Below are positions 21,694 to 34,446 of a stretch of 64,000 nucleotides of DNA, piece by piece. Within the stretch, counting starts at the first letter, position 1, and the number at the start of each line of letters is the position of its first letter. Made by a program: the position numbers and the translations under genes. The notes beneath the pieces were generated by a model. That model saw only the letters and a list, made by a program, of their open reading frames with translations. It did not search any database and was not told the origin of the DNA. The stretch comes from Pyrenochaeta sp. MPI-SDFR-AT-0127 (lineage: Eukaryota > Ascomycota > Dothideomycetes > Pleosporales > Cucurbitariaceae): NCBI GenBank assembly GCA_020747015.1, contig JAGTJM010000014.1, positions 620,001 through 684,000 of the forward strand. Direction: 5' to 3'.

Positions 21694-24600
21694 TTAATAC
21701 GCCCCATCCCTCTTCTCATACTTCTGGCCCTCAACAGGACGTACTTCTCTAAGGCCGCTCCAAACCAGTCCATCAACATTCAGCTCCAAACCTGCAACCT
21801 TCGTTGCACCGCTGTCCAGCCCCCACAATGAAACACCGAGAAAGTTCGATCCCCGATAGTTTAAGATGCCCTCTGGAACAGGGAACTTCGTCTGTGGGCC
21901 CACATTGCTAACATATTTGCCGTACTGCCATCCGTTGACGTAGAGCTGGACCCTGTATGCCGGCACGCTTGAACCAGTGCTGTTCGTGGAGGTAGTTGCG
22001 TTGGAGAATGTGAAGCTGAGCGAGATATCATATCCGGACGGGAGACTGAGATCGAACTCGGTTGCGAAAAAGCCAATCCCCGGGGCTGCAAGCCCATCTA
22101 TAACAGGTCCTTTGCTTGAAGTCCAGCCAGCTTCAGATGCCGAGAAAGCGCCAGGTAAGTATAAGCCTTGACGCTCGACAAACAAGCCACCCTCGTTCAA
22201 GGGGCCGCGAGATACGTCGCGATAATCCTCTCCACCAAGGTTTCCTGTCAATTTCCATTGAACGTCAGACTGAGCGTGACCCGAGATCTGGTAGTCCAAT
22301 ATGCCTCGGGGATTCTTCATCGTCTCTGTCCCAATCGTCCAATTTTGATCCAGACCTTGGTTATCTACCACGACAGTAATTGTATACTTTTTACCAGCCG
22401 TCAGCTTTGGTAGTGTGAACACGTTGTTGCCGTTTGTGGCAGCGTCATATCCCCGCCATGAGCCGAGGAAGTGGTCACCAATCCAGATTGAAGAGCCGAA
22501 TGCAGAGCCACCTTGGGTGCGGATAGTGAAAGTAGTCTCGTTGCCAGTAGCCGTGAAAGTTCCACGATAAATCAAGGTACCGGTGTGGTATCCATAATCT
22601 GAGCTATAGAGCGATACTGGCGTTGTAAGGGGACGAAGGGAGTTGTAAGTCTTCTTCAGATCCGCCACCGTCCACTTGCTATCGTCATAGTTTGGCTGTA
22701 TTTCTGGAAGCGAATCGATATACTTCCACTCCAGTTCGTTCAGCTGCGGAACTGGGAATTTTGGTCTTGGATAATCGATGCTAGCACTAACGATACCTTC
22801 CTTCGAGATTGTGAATTCAAAGTCGTCTCCATTGAACGTCAATTTGGAAAGGGAAGAGGGGGCACCTCCCAGAATCTCGAGGGGTGTTGTGGCATTCAAG
22901 TCGCCTGTGAGCGCAAGTGTGTCGCCAGTTACTTTGGCAGTACGCGTCAAGTAGCCTGCCTTTAGAATGATGGGGGTTGAAGAGTCGTGTGGGGCCTGAT
23001 CGACAGACCAGTAGTTGTAAGCTTCGTTGCGATCTGAGCGTCATCGTTAGCACTATCCCTTCATCGCCCTGACTAGAAATGATATTACTCACCAACCATG
23101 TACACATAGATGAAGTTGTTTCCCACCCCGACCTTGGCAACTTTCCTTGCGCCATCGGCCTTGAAGTTTAACAAAGTATATCCTCGCGTGGCAATACTCT
23201 GCACCTCGCCTTCCAAGATTTCAAGTCCAGTGACTGCAAGAACTAATTCATGAGTCTCGCCAGGCCCACCATACACGACCAACACAGTCCTGTCCTCATA
23301 CTTGTGCCATGTGAAAATCTCTGCAGTGGAGTACACAAGTGTTGCACCCCCGATGTCATAGTCGGTAACATGAACTTTCGAATCCCGGCCGTTAAGTGAA
23401 AGAGCTGTGCCATTAATTTGAGGAACCGTGATATTGCCGAAAGCCGAGGTTGGAATTTTCAATTTGTAGCTCGTGGACGCCAACGAATTGTACTTTGAAT
23501 GCCTTACGAAGTAGAACTTGGTACTCTTGCCAGAGGCAACGGTAACTGCAAGATCAGCGCTAGTTGTCCAGGTACCGGTTGAGACATCCCCTCTCTTCGC
23601 AGTCAAGTACGCGGGGCTGACTTTAAAGAAGTTTGCCTGCAACTTTTGTTCGGAGTATTTCTCGCGATCTACTTCTCGGCCTTCACGAATGGATGCTGCG
23701 TAATCGTAGCTTGTATATCCTCCCGGATGGCCTAGATTTCCCCAATTCGTTCCGCCAAACGTCATGTATAGATTTAGAATCGTGACACCGAAGCTGTAGA
23801 GTTGCTTGTTGAATACTCGCTCGAATTCGGCCCCTACCAAGACTACAGGGAAAAGACGGACAAAGTCAGCCTGGGCATTATATGTACGTCCAGTAAAGAC
23901 ACTCACCTGCGCACTTTTCAAAGCCTGGTCCACCCCACGGATCAAAGCTGCCAGCCTGAAATTCAAGAATAGAGTAAGGCGTAGTCGGACTTTGCTGCTC
24001 ATGCAATTGTTTCCAGTTCGTTGGCAATCTTCCATCCGGCCATACGCTTGGATTGCCACAATCGAAGCCTAGCGGATATCCGTCATGGGCGTAGATATCG
24101 ACTGCTGCAGGTTGACCAGGTGCGTTATAGCCTTTGGGAGAAGCATCGTTGTTGATGAGGGGTACAATGATCCCCGCGTTGCGTAGTTGATCTTCAACAT
24201 ATTGCATATAGACTGGATCTGGGAAAGGTTTGATCGACGATAAAGCCTGAGTATACTCATTCTCAGGTTGCACGAGAATAATGGGTCCTCCATTGGTGAT
24301 CTGGGCTGAAGCAATCTTCGCTCCAACATTCTTCATGTAACTGGCTTATATAAGCAACCAAACTCTGAGACAACAATGGCAGTACTTACTTGTCTGTAGC
24401 TTCCAAGAAGTCTGTTGCGCGTGTTCTCAGAGTGCCATTGAGCCTCTGAATCCATCCTGGAAACCCTCCGCCAGACGCCTCAGCGTTGATATACGGTCCA
24501 GGCCTGGCGATGAGATAAATGCCAGCCTCCAAAGCAGCATCGAAGAAAGGTTGCAGGTCGAAGACACCTTCTTCACGATACGCACCAGGCTTGCCTTCGA

Positions 24601-25010
24601 GCAATGCCCAGTCAACGTAGAAAGAGACGCCGTTGTAGCCAAGAGCCTTTATCTTTTGGAACACATCCAAATAGAGATCAGGAACCGGTAGTCTGCTTCT
24701 AGTGAGCACTACTTCTTAATTCCAATATGAATAGCGGTAAACGCACCTGTATGGGTGTACTTCGCCAGAGTACAGGAAGATTCGCTCCCCATGCACAAAT
24801 AGCGTGTGCTCATCCCATGTAACCTGTGCAGTTTGTCAATTCGACGACCTTTTGACCAATTGATACTTTTAAACTCACGATATCCTGAAGCGGCGCCCTT
24901 CTATATGGCTTAATCCAATCCTTAGGCGAATGCCCTACCGCTCTCGCAGCGGACTGGATTGCAAGACACGAAAGCGCGACCGCGCTGCTGAGTCTTAAAA
25001 AGCTCTTCAT
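21694..25010 (-). CDS. Secreted beta-galactosidase, glycoside hydrolase family 35
   Basis: Six exons: 25010-24879, 24823-24747, 24692-24390, 24340-23907, 23842-23093 and 23033-21694, with introns of 49-64 bp; 1011 residues, normal for fungal GH35 enzymes. It begins with a signal peptide (MKSFLRLSSAVALSCLAIQS...ARA). The catalytic TIM barrel has VTWDEHTLFVHGER, SGEVHPYRLPVPDLY, RPGPYINAEASGGGFPGW, VQPENEY (acid/base Glu) and ILEFQAGSFDPWGGPGF (nucleophile Glu). Jelly-roll domains follow to the C-terminus. The enzyme removes terminal beta-galactose from galactans, xyloglucan or lactose outside the cell. Acceptors for exons 3 and 6 were chosen because they alone give the conserved HPYRLP and GDRNEAYNYW junctions. 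A Zn2Cys6 regulator lies upstream on the same strand, 1.1 kb away. Family firm; natural substrate not known. Confidence 0.95.
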
Positions 25011-26135
25011 CCTGGACTCACGAATCCAATAAAGTCAGAGTTGGACCGCAAATCAGGGCGTGGGCAAAGCCAGGTATATAGCGACCCAAGCGTCGGAGCT
25101 CTCACCACTTCTTCATTCCACCTTTCGTGCGCAATCCCGGTTCCACAATGACACCATCATTTTCTTTCTCGTGATAATATTTTCGGAGCTCTGGCCCCGT
25201 CATTTTCCCCATATTGCGTGCAGCAGGTACCCCTCGCGGGACAGGGTTGAAGCACTGGATCAGTTCGGCTGGTTACCTCCAGGTACCCATTTCCGCCAAT
25301 ATCACCCAATGAACGTCGGCGGATGGGCACTTGAAATGACGCGGCGGAAATCGGTCGTGGATACAGTGCAGAACGCCGACGATCAATGGGATAACTTGGT
25401 GGAGATGCTTGATCCCCGGTTAGGAGCTTGCAGGAGCTTGGGTATTAGATTAATTCCGATCTGCTTTGGGGAAGCCGCCCGCCGACCGTATAACGGGCAT
25501 CGGAGGAGTGGTGGAGGCATTGTCCAATCACCGAGTTACATTCCCGAAGTAGATCAGATGCAAGATGGAGAAGCGCTGTCGTGGTGCTAGAAATATTACA
25601 TTACTGTGCCGAGGCTTCCGCAGCGAGTTCTCTCATTGAGACGTCACAATGCATCGTTGAAAATATCACTGGAATTGCGAAGCCATTCAGTGGCAGTTGT
25701 CGAGCCAGAGAATTGAACTACCAAGATATTTCGATAATGATATGGGAGAACATATTCCCATGATATTAAGAATCAACTCTAACACTCGCCGATCCGTTCT
25801 CGTATACGTGTCACTACTCTACCACAGACTAAAAGATCTTCTGTTACCACAAACACATGTTGCAGCCAACACAGGAATCTCCATGCCGCAAATGCCACTA
25901 TGACCGATAAGCAGGCGCTCTCTTAAACCAAGACTGTCAAAGAGCATATGGAGGTTGGAAAGGCCCGCGTGTCTGCCAATGAAATACTTGTAAAGAAATT
26001 GGTTGTTTTACAGAAAGCTAAGACTTGGAAGACCGGATAGCGGTGCATCCTTAAGGAATACAAGATTTGATAAAGTTGCAGATGAATGACAAGCCGAAAT
26101 GCGGTTACAGTCTAGGGAGCCTGCATTGGCATGCT
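25011..26135. other. GH35 upstream region, about 1.1 kb, no gene seen
   Basis: This stretch holds the GH35 promoter and the 3' UTR of the Zn2Cys6 gene. An open frame of 176 codons at 25060-25590 (+) has no recognisable domain and lies over the expected promoter; I do not call it. Binding sites of the neighbouring regulator could lie here, but none can be asserted from sequence alone. Confidence 0.45.
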
Positions 26136-29100
26136 TTACGAAGGAGGATATGAGAAGTTATTGGGTCCGTACGTCATTTGAGACCAGTTACCGTAGATGT
26201 TGTAGCTGGCGTTCGTATCGGGATTCATGTTGTTGGAGAAGGACATGTCCATTGGATAGTCGTACACGGTCTCAACGGGAAATCCTTCCCTCATTATCAT
26301 TTTCTTGAATCCTTCATCATTGTGAAGGCCTTGCGCACCAAATTGCTCCATTTGAAGCCTAGCTTCGTTGATGGGGAGACCTATTGGTGGCCAATTGGGG
26401 AATCCAGCATCTTCTTGAACGAGACCATTTGCTGAGACATGACTTCGGTCATGGCTGAACGTCGGAGTATCTCGAGTTGCAGACAGACTATGCTGGGGAT
26501 AAGGGCCAACGTTGTGTTGGTAGGTGTCTGTTGGAGATGCGTATGGCCGGTCGTGAGGATGGAAGGCAGAGTCCACACTTGAAGCTTGAATAGGGGTTTG
26601 TGGGCCGTTCGCGGATATTGGACCATTTGGACGAACTCGAATTTCATCACCGGGGTTTGGGTAGACGTTGACGGGTGTAAAACCTCCCCTGTGAACTGGA
26701 GTAGATTGTGCTGACATGTCTGTGGACACTTCTCCCCTTTCAACTTTCAGTGGCGGAGCACTGGCTCTTTCAGCTCGCTCCTCAGAACCGTCCTCATGAG
26801 GTAGCCTGGTGTCGGCCATGTCGATGTCCTTATCCTGCCGTTGGCTGGCGTCTTTGTTGAGAATGGTACCAAACGATTTGTGCGATGTTTCGAAATGTAG
26901 TGCGTAGTCTTTCAATCCACCACCCCCATCACTGGTCGCACTCTGTGGAGAGCCCCCAACTTCACCTCCAACAATCTTGTACCTTTTCCGCTCATCGCGT
27001 AAAAATCGTTGTACTCTTGCGAGTTCAAGAGACCAATCAGTCGCCATGGTGAAACGTACCGACATCCTGGTGAGGAAGTCTCTCGTTATGTCATCTGCTC
27101 TGGGCAATCGTCGTGTAGTCAGAGCACCATCGGGGTCCATCTTCGGGAAATAGAAACAATAAATGGCTGAACTGTCAGCCAAGTGTAGTTAGTGGAGAGG
27201 AGCGTACTTACTACACCAGGCCACGGTATATGCAGCGAATGCTACTGTAGGGGTCTCGACTAGTTTGTTGTTTGATCTAGATGAATGAATGGCATGAAGC
27301 AGCTCGGCAAAGTCTCTACACGCTCCAAAACATGCCTTTGCTTGATCGGACCAGTAACTGGGGTGAGGTGGTTTCTCTGCAATCAGTGGTTCGTCCAGCG
27401 GACCCTGAGGTTCCGTCAATTTCCATGGCATCATAGCCATGTACTCTCTGTATAACCAGACGGTACACATCATGTACATTGCGTGAATAAGGACGTATTT
27501 TTCCGACCCGTTATATATGCGATCTTGGGTATTCTCGGGTGTAAGCTGGAGCTGCTCTGGAAGCCCAGCTTTGAGGCGTTGGAGCTTAGTTTCAAGCTGA
27601 TAAAATGTTGTTGATTTGTCCCATGGAGGCGTGCTTCCTTCTCGTCTGACATGTCTTAGCCTCATGCTGGGATACACCGACTTTGCAACTCACCGTCTTC
27701 CACCAGCGCACGACCACTTCACAATGTCTCCAAAATGGTCAACGATCTGGATATACCAACCAAGTTCGCCTTCAAGGTCACCTACTTCCCAATGTGTGTC
27801 ATCAACATGGGTGTTCAGCCGACGAGCTTGATCCAGAGGATTCCGCTCGTTATGGTGGCGTATGGCGGACTCGCGAAGCTCCTCTCTTCGCTTCTCATAC
27901 GCTGCATTATCCTCGCCAAGAAGCCTCGTCCTGACCTTTTTCCGGCCAAGGTTGAAGGCACGATCACTACAGACTAGCTGAATGTTCTGCAAATCTTCAG
28001 TCATTAGCATTCGAGGACGTTGCTTTCCCCAGCTCAAATAGCGGTCCAAAAGGCAACAACTCCACAAAGTGCGACGCTGGATCTCGCGATGAATAAAGCG
28101 ATCTTTCTCGGACATTGGCTTGTCGCCTTCCTTGGCCACGACTGCTTTGAAGTCATCGTGGGCTGCATCCCACTGGTAACCAAGAGCCTGCGCACATCTT
28201 ATGGCATGTCCTATTCTTACCCAGCCTTTGATGCCTTCGCCAACAGTCCACTCATGGTAACCCAGCATGAGGAGGGCTTGTATCTTTTCTAGATTCGGTT
28301 TGCCAGGAAAGTCAGGACCCATCTGTGTACGCGTCGCTTGTGCGTAGAAATTGGCAGTTGCGATAGGCTGCTTAGGGTCTATCTGTTCCACAAGCTTATC
28401 GTGAAAGCGAGCAGTCTGGGTAAGAAAAGCCAGTAGTAAGGGTGGGTAATACGGATGTGACATTGAAGATGGTGGCTCTCCTTTCACTTCAGATGCATTG
28501 GCTGGAAGTCGCTGTTGGACGGTGCTTAGAAAAGTCCGTTTATGAAAAAAAGGGAAATCGATGGCAAAGTGTTTCTCGTATATCTCAAACTGTGGTGTGT
28601 AAGCAAAGTCTTAAATGAGATAACTGGATAGCTACCAGCTCTTCCCAGACCTGAGGCGTAAGCAAAGGTGAGTCGAGGGCATCTTCATATGTACCCAGTC
28701 CATCTCCTAAGCGCGGCGCTGGTTGTAATTGGGGAGCAAGAGGTTTTCTCCGCTTGCGGGGTGGATTCTGTAGAGGCAGAGTAAGCAACCTAGTTCATTT
28801 TGGAGAGTAGGGCATGAATCAAGGGAATCAAAGTCATAAGGGTTCAAGAACGGGGTGGTTTTTGCGGCACGGCTGACCTGGCTTGCTTTCGCACCTTGCG
28901 GTTCACGCAAAGCAAACGGCATTACCGAGATGCTGGGCGCCGTGACGACCACCGTTGCATCGTGACTGACACGTGCTCGCAAAAAGACCACGCTCAGAGA
29001 GCTTAGAGCAAAGTAATAAGGAAACATGGCTGAGGTTTCCTCACTTACATCACCATCGGTAGCCATACTTTCGCGTCGCAGCGACCCACCACTGCTTGTT

Positions 29101-29228
29101 CCTATTGAAGGCCCATAGATGCATTCTCTCTTGGTACTTGCGCAGGTCTTGCATACAGTATTTATGCCAGAGTTTTCGCATTTGGTCTTACTCTTACGGC
29201 ACTTGTCACATGCAATCGAGGAGCGCAT
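26136..29228 (-). CDS. Zn2Cys6 transcription factor with fungal-specific regulatory domain
   Basis: Five exons: 29228-29049, 28767-28636, 28589-27694, 27645-27212 and 27166-26136; the first intron is 281 bp and the others 45-48 bp; 890 residues from ATG 29228, with all phases consistent. The zinc cluster follows the start at once: C-x2-C-x6-C-x8-C-x2-C-x6-C in CDKCRKSKTKC...CKTCASTKREC. The middle-homology region (PF04082) includes FEIYEKHFAIDFPFFHKRTFL-like and GIKGWVRIGHAIRCAQALGYQ sequence. The last exon is Pro/Asn/Ser-rich, as in activation regions. The frame upstream of ATG 29228 stays open for about 150 codons and looks protein-like (Pro/Gln/Ser-rich) but has no ATG, so a further 5' exon is likely and the true start may lie near 29.5-30 kb. 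It may control the adjacent GH35 gene; that is inference. Confidence 0.85.
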
Positions 29229-32200
29229 CCTCACTGAGTCTGGTCGCCGTCCTGAGGCCTCTGCGCTCCCATTGGCAGTGAGAGGCCCAGGAGTCTGCTG
29301 TGGAGACTCCTCCACGGTAGATGGCGAAGCTTGGTTCAATGGAGATGGTTGCTGCAAGAAAGGCGATGGTGGCCGCAGTGGTGGTTGGTGTGTGTAAGCA
29401 GTCACTGCGGTCAGCCGCGGTGCACTGTTCTCTCCAACCGTGGGAGAACGCGCGCCTACGGCGCCCTGCTCCGGTAGGACGGGAATTTTGGCGGCTCTTC
29501 TAGAACAATTCTGATAACAGGTAGAACGTATGTGAGTGCTCCAATGGTTTCTGTGTGTCTTGTTCGATAAACAATGCTCGGGTGGTGTTGCGGGCCGGAC
29601 GGAGGTGTGGCGGGTGTTGTTGGTGCCGAAACGGTGCGGGGCGCGAACTCCAAGCGTTGCCCAGGGATCACCAGACGGCAAAAGGGCGGCGCACTGGATC
29701 GCGCAGTGCTACTATCTGCGCAAGACTGGCATGCAATCCGCGGTCGCTCGAGTTTGTGTGGTTCAAGAATCGCGAAGGCCTTGTCACAGTCCTGCGGGCC
29801 CACGGGTATTAACGTTGCCCTGTGTTCCGACGACCAAAGCAGCCTGGCGCTAACTGTTAGGCTATGCAGCATATGGCATTCCCATGTCCATAGACTAAGC
29901 GATCGAGCCGCTGCGCGAAAAAAAGGACTTCTCGCCGCGACAGCCTGCGCGGACTGAAGCGCTCTCATAGACAATTTGCTGCCTTATTACTCTCCCCACC
30001 GTCTCGTCGTAGTCAAACATGCGCAGGAAACGGCTCTGCTCTTCGTTGCCGACTTGTCCGTAACGCTGCTAAGCGGCACCATCTAGTCCGGCCCCGGCCC
30101 GACTTTCCACTTTTTGTATGGTTTGGAAGCTCTCCAATATCTTCTGCTCTCTTTACTCCGTCCTTTGATGTGAGCTGCCGCAGCCGGGCACTGGCGCTAA
30201 CACGTGGGCTGAATGGCATGCAGTAGTGAGGTATGGCAAAGCCATTTGGCGCCTACGCCCTGTTCTTGCAGCATGGGCGTACGTTTCCTGCTGGCCACGC
30301 CATACATCACCATCACGAAAGCCATCTGACCATATTCTTTGGGCGCTCTAGGCATTCGCGCTTCTCCGCCCGCGCATGTTGCACCATGTTGTATCCTCAC
30401 AGATAAGATGCAGGGTTCTGAACGGTATAAGTCGGTCCAGGATGTGTCGAGATTATGCGCCTGTCCGTTACTCGATTCAGTTGACTGTGCATAACCATCA
30501 TGGCCTGACAGGTTTGGCAGAAAGGGAAGATCATCAACGCCTGCGTGCAGGTGGACGGAGCGTGGCGGGGCGTTGCAGCTGCCCTCTGGTTAATTCATCT
30601 TTCTTAGCCTATGCAGTGATACCACGACAGGTTGTTGTTGCCATGTCCACACTGGCCGTCACACAGCGCTAATGGGCGGCTCTCTGATCGTAACAATCGA
30701 TGCTGTGCCCAATACACGCGGCGAGCAACCGGTCAAATTTGGGTCGATATCGAGCCCGCATGCACTTGATCTCTCATCGGCATGGGTCCCTTCAGGTCGT
30801 GTTCGCCGGCAGTTTTGAACTGATATTCTTGGCTGGAAATGACCTGCATCGGCCAGGGCAATTCTGCAGGTCACCAACACCGACCTGAGTGAACGGTGTA
30901 GCTGGCTGGTGGGTCGCTGCCCCGATGCTCTAAGCCACCAGAATCAGGCCTGACACAACATATCGCTAGGTAGTTTGAGTCGCACCGCTACATTTCTGTG
31001 ACGTCTGTTAGCCTCCGTGACTCATGGGCAGGCGGCACAGCTCCGAAAATGAGGCTCACCGCAAGCATGTTGCTCGTATTGAAGTTCGTATGTGATCGTG
31101 GTTTTTGGTGGGCGTGACCACAACATGAATTTTGAGGTTCAAGCCGCTTGTATCCTTCCGCCTTGCCAGGATCTGCCGTCAACCAGTGTACTTGCGAATC
31201 AGGAACGCGTGTTTTGTCGATAGGATCGACATGGCCTTTTTGAGAGGTTTTCAGAATGCGATGACTGGAGAAAGGGAGCATTGAACCGAAAAGTGACGAC
31301 AGAGATGAGCCACTGCCATAATGGAGAGCCCCACGTCGCTCTAGGCAGGAGCTGCCCTCGCTGTCTGATTACGACGAAAGGTATCGCTGCTATACTTCAG
31401 CTATCGAGGACACCAGTTTCGTACTTGAGTTGCTACAAATAATTCTTGATGTCTTAGTTGATGATTGCTGAGGCCCGGTCGACGACCCCGGAGCTTTCAC
31501 GCTACAACAACTATTAGGGTCGCTAAGCAGATTCCGCAAGCAACGATAAAGTGGAAACTCATGGGTGTTGGCTACGTGAAACAATGGAAGCTCCTTAATC
31601 TTTGCGGATTAGCACCGCATTGGCATAACGGGTCGCCTTGATGCTTGCCCATCATACGGCCAAGGCGGCAAGCAATGATGGGCTAGAACACTCATGCTTC
31701 TTCGTGACCCAACTTGATTACTACGAGGCGTCGATCTGTCTTTACTTCCATTTTAGCTCATCACACCTTCCTCATCTACTGTATTTCGCTACGTTTCTGG
31801 TCTCGGAACCATTTCAACGGCTGGCTTCTGCGTGCAATCCTCCATCTACGATGTATTCAAAATCCGCCGAACCCTCATCCATACCAGACAAACTGCCCCG
31901 CAGTACTTTGGCACATCTTTTCTTCTGAGCTTCATGACACGGTTTTCTCGTACATTGGCTCCCCAGTTGCCGCTCACAGTGGGATACACTATTCAGGATC
32001 TAGGAGGGCTGTACCATGAAATAGCCGGAAAAAATAGCATGCTGCGTTCGAATAAATTAGGACATGGCGATATCTACCAATTTATAATGTGTTGATGCGC
32101 GAGAAAGTAGGGGATTATCACGGGAAAGCGAGTTGATGGTCGAGGGGAAGATCAGTGTTGTAAGTGAGACTGAACAAATCGCATCCTGATGCCACTAGAC

Positions 32201-32662
32201 TCTCCATTGGCCATACAGTCAGTCGTCCGAGGTCAGATGAGACTTGCATCTCTGTCGTTTGCTTCTGAGTCAGATTTTATCAGAACTTTTAGTGCACTGA
32301 TGATTAAATCTGCTCGTAGGTCGTTTTGGTTGACGAGTTTCTAGCGCACGACGTTCAAAATACATGACCTCCCACCACAATCGATTCTATGAACATAACG
32401 GTACTGTTGCCTGCGACGCCTCATCTATACTACTCTTCGCAGCTCACTGTGCGCATTTGCTCCACTTGCAATACTCTGTAGGCCCTACTCTGTAAATGTA
32501 TAGTAGACTTTAGTCTGGCCGAAATCTGTGTGATGGTTGCTGTGGCAGAAGCTGATTATAGTCAGTCATCCATATCGTCAAGCGGGTCATTGACCCAGAA
32601 ATTGCTCTTGCCGTGATTTCTCGCAGAATCAGATCAATTTTGTCATAACTCGTCTTTACATC
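29229..32662. other. Gene-poor stretch, about 3.4 kb, upstream of the Zn2Cys6 factor
   Basis: The first part (to about 29.5-30 kb) probably contains the missing 5' exon and leader of the Zn2Cys6 gene. Beyond about 30 kb I find only short, motif-free frames on both strands. This DNA also contains the 3' flank of the anthranilate phosphoribosyltransferase gene. No tRNA, repeat array or transposon end was recognised. Confidence 0.5.
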
Positions 32663-34013
32663 TTAATCTTGTGCCACCTTGTTGGTAACCTCAACAAACT
32701 GCTCCCACTGCTTGTACGCCTCCCCACTCGAGATAGCCCACTTCGCTCTCCTGACACCCTCCTTCCACCTTCCACCACCTGGACCAACCTCCTTAATCAC
32801 ATTTCCATCATCACCATGTCCCATGTCACTTGTATCGGCGTCACAAATGCCGCTGATGACGAACAAGGCCGCTGTGTTGATATAAACAAAGTGAAGTATC
32901 GGATCATTCGGAGGAATCTCCCCCTTCAAAATCTTCATCAGAATCTCGGCATTCCTTTCGGGCGATTGTCCTGGGCTGACATCCGTCAGTGGATGCCTTG
33001 GGAGTCCAAAGTCGGCAGGATCGACGGTGAAGTAGTTGATATCGACTTCACCTGTTGAAGAATTCTCTACTAGTCTCCAGCAATGTGTCATACCGGCACA
33101 AGAGAGTTCGTCGAGCTCCTCGTCGCCACAGATGATCATGCCCTTTTTGCATCCCGATTGACGTAGCGACTCCGCGAAATCAGGTCCAATCTCTTTTCTT
33201 GCTACACCAAGCACTCGCGCTTCGATCAAGTCGTGGAGTGGATTCGCTAGTGGACCCAGAAGATTAAAAATCGTGCGCCAGCCCAGCTGCCTTCGGATCG
33301 AGGCGGCATGCCTGGCGCCTGGGTGGAATATCGGAGCGAACAAGAATGCGTAGTTCGTTTTGGAGTAGATTTCATGGATGGTGTTGGGCGCGATGGCGGT
33401 GATGACTGGAGGTTTTGGGGGTGCGCATGACAGTAGATCTGCGGAACCAGAACGCGATGTCGAGGCCTTGTTGCCATGTTTTGCGATCAAGAGAAGGGCG
33501 CTCGCAAGGATAGAGGAGGTCGTAGATATGTTGAATGTATTATGGGAATCGCCTCCTGTTCCAACTATGTCACACTAGTGCAACTGTTAACAGATGTTGC
33601 ATAAATCTGGGAAACGTTGAATGCAATGGTCCTCATGCAGTTGAGATCGTGCAGAAGACTGGGGTGGGAACTGGAAAGAGATAACGCACCAGTCCTCCCT
33701 GATAGCCTCCTTCTTTTCTTCCTCGCTTCTTGAGCAGCTCTTGGAGTCCTTTAACTTCGATCCCAGTAGCGTACTCTCGCATTGCCTTTGAACATTTCGC
33801 CAAAATGTCTGCTTGTCTATCTCGGTCGGTGAAATGGAGGCATGTCAACAAAGCCCCCGTCTGGACTTCTGAGAGGCTGTTTGTAAAGATCAGGGAGAGT
33901 GCCGCTGCAATCTCATCAGCATTCGGCTTTGTGGCAGGTGACTCATGCCAGAGCCGCTTGAGAAGAGGTGTTATGGAGGTCTTTCCATTTGCTTCATTAG
34001 GTACAGATGCCAT
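32663..34013 (-). CDS. TRP4: Anthranilate phosphoribosyltransferase (tryptophan biosynthesis)
   Basis: Two exons, 34013-33690 and 33574-32663, separated by a 115-bp intron; 411 residues. The enzyme joins anthranilate to phosphoribosyl pyrophosphate in the second step of the tryptophan branch. The splice rebuilds the PRPP-binding loop GGLCDIVGTGGDSHNTFN. Further motifs are AKHGNKASTSRSGSADLL, the phosphate- and magnesium-binding region, RRQLGWRTIFNLLGPLANP, and ICGDEELDELS. An N-terminal helical domain (glycosyltransferase family 3 N-terminal type) covers about residues 10-80. The start is ATG 34013; the frame runs further upstream only to a GTG. It is a separate gene, as in yeast TRP4. It is divergent from NOC1, with 433 bp between the starts. 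Confidence 0.94.
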
Positions 34014-34446
34014 TATGGAATGGTTTCCAAGCTCTTTTTGTATATTGTACCTAAGCACGTGCAACGGCGGCGGGGTAAGCTGGCGGGGCACCTGGCGAAC
34101 GCTGTAGCTAGTAATCAGAGCGCCGAATTGGTCGATTTAGAGTTTGTGAAAGCTTTTAAAGCCAAACTTCTCTGTCCAGGAGATGACAGAAGGTGACCAG
34201 TTGACTCACTGCACGGCCGCACGCGGAGGTCCGCAATAATAGCCCGCAATGGTTGCTCAATACCAAACCTCACTAGGCCGATCTCGGCTAGACGCACAGA
34301 CGCACGGTGAATTGTTTCGCCAGCGCCGAGTCTCAAATTTCAGTCACCGTCGTCGTCACATTCGCCTCGACGAAGGTCATGACGAGTCGGAGTATTTTCT
34401 CTGACGGACCTTGTAGATCCACCTCCCGCGACACTGAGAATATCAA
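34014..34446. promoter_or_regulatory. Divergent promoter between TRP4-type gene and NOC1
   Basis: These 433 bp between two start codons on opposite strands must hold both promoters. The GTG-initiated extension of the TRP4 frame into this region (to 34091) is not supported by an ATG. No TATA box or named operator was identified. Confidence 0.5.

Noticed and set aside
25060..25590. 176-codon frame (+) upstream of GH35
   Set aside because: It overlaps the GH35 promoter, has no recognisable domain, and starts within a few bases of the GH35 leader.
29456..29974. 172-codon frame (-) as a possible first exon of the Zn2Cys6 factor
   Set aside because: It is in a different frame from the zinc-cluster exon, and I could not find a donor/acceptor pair that joins the two convincingly.
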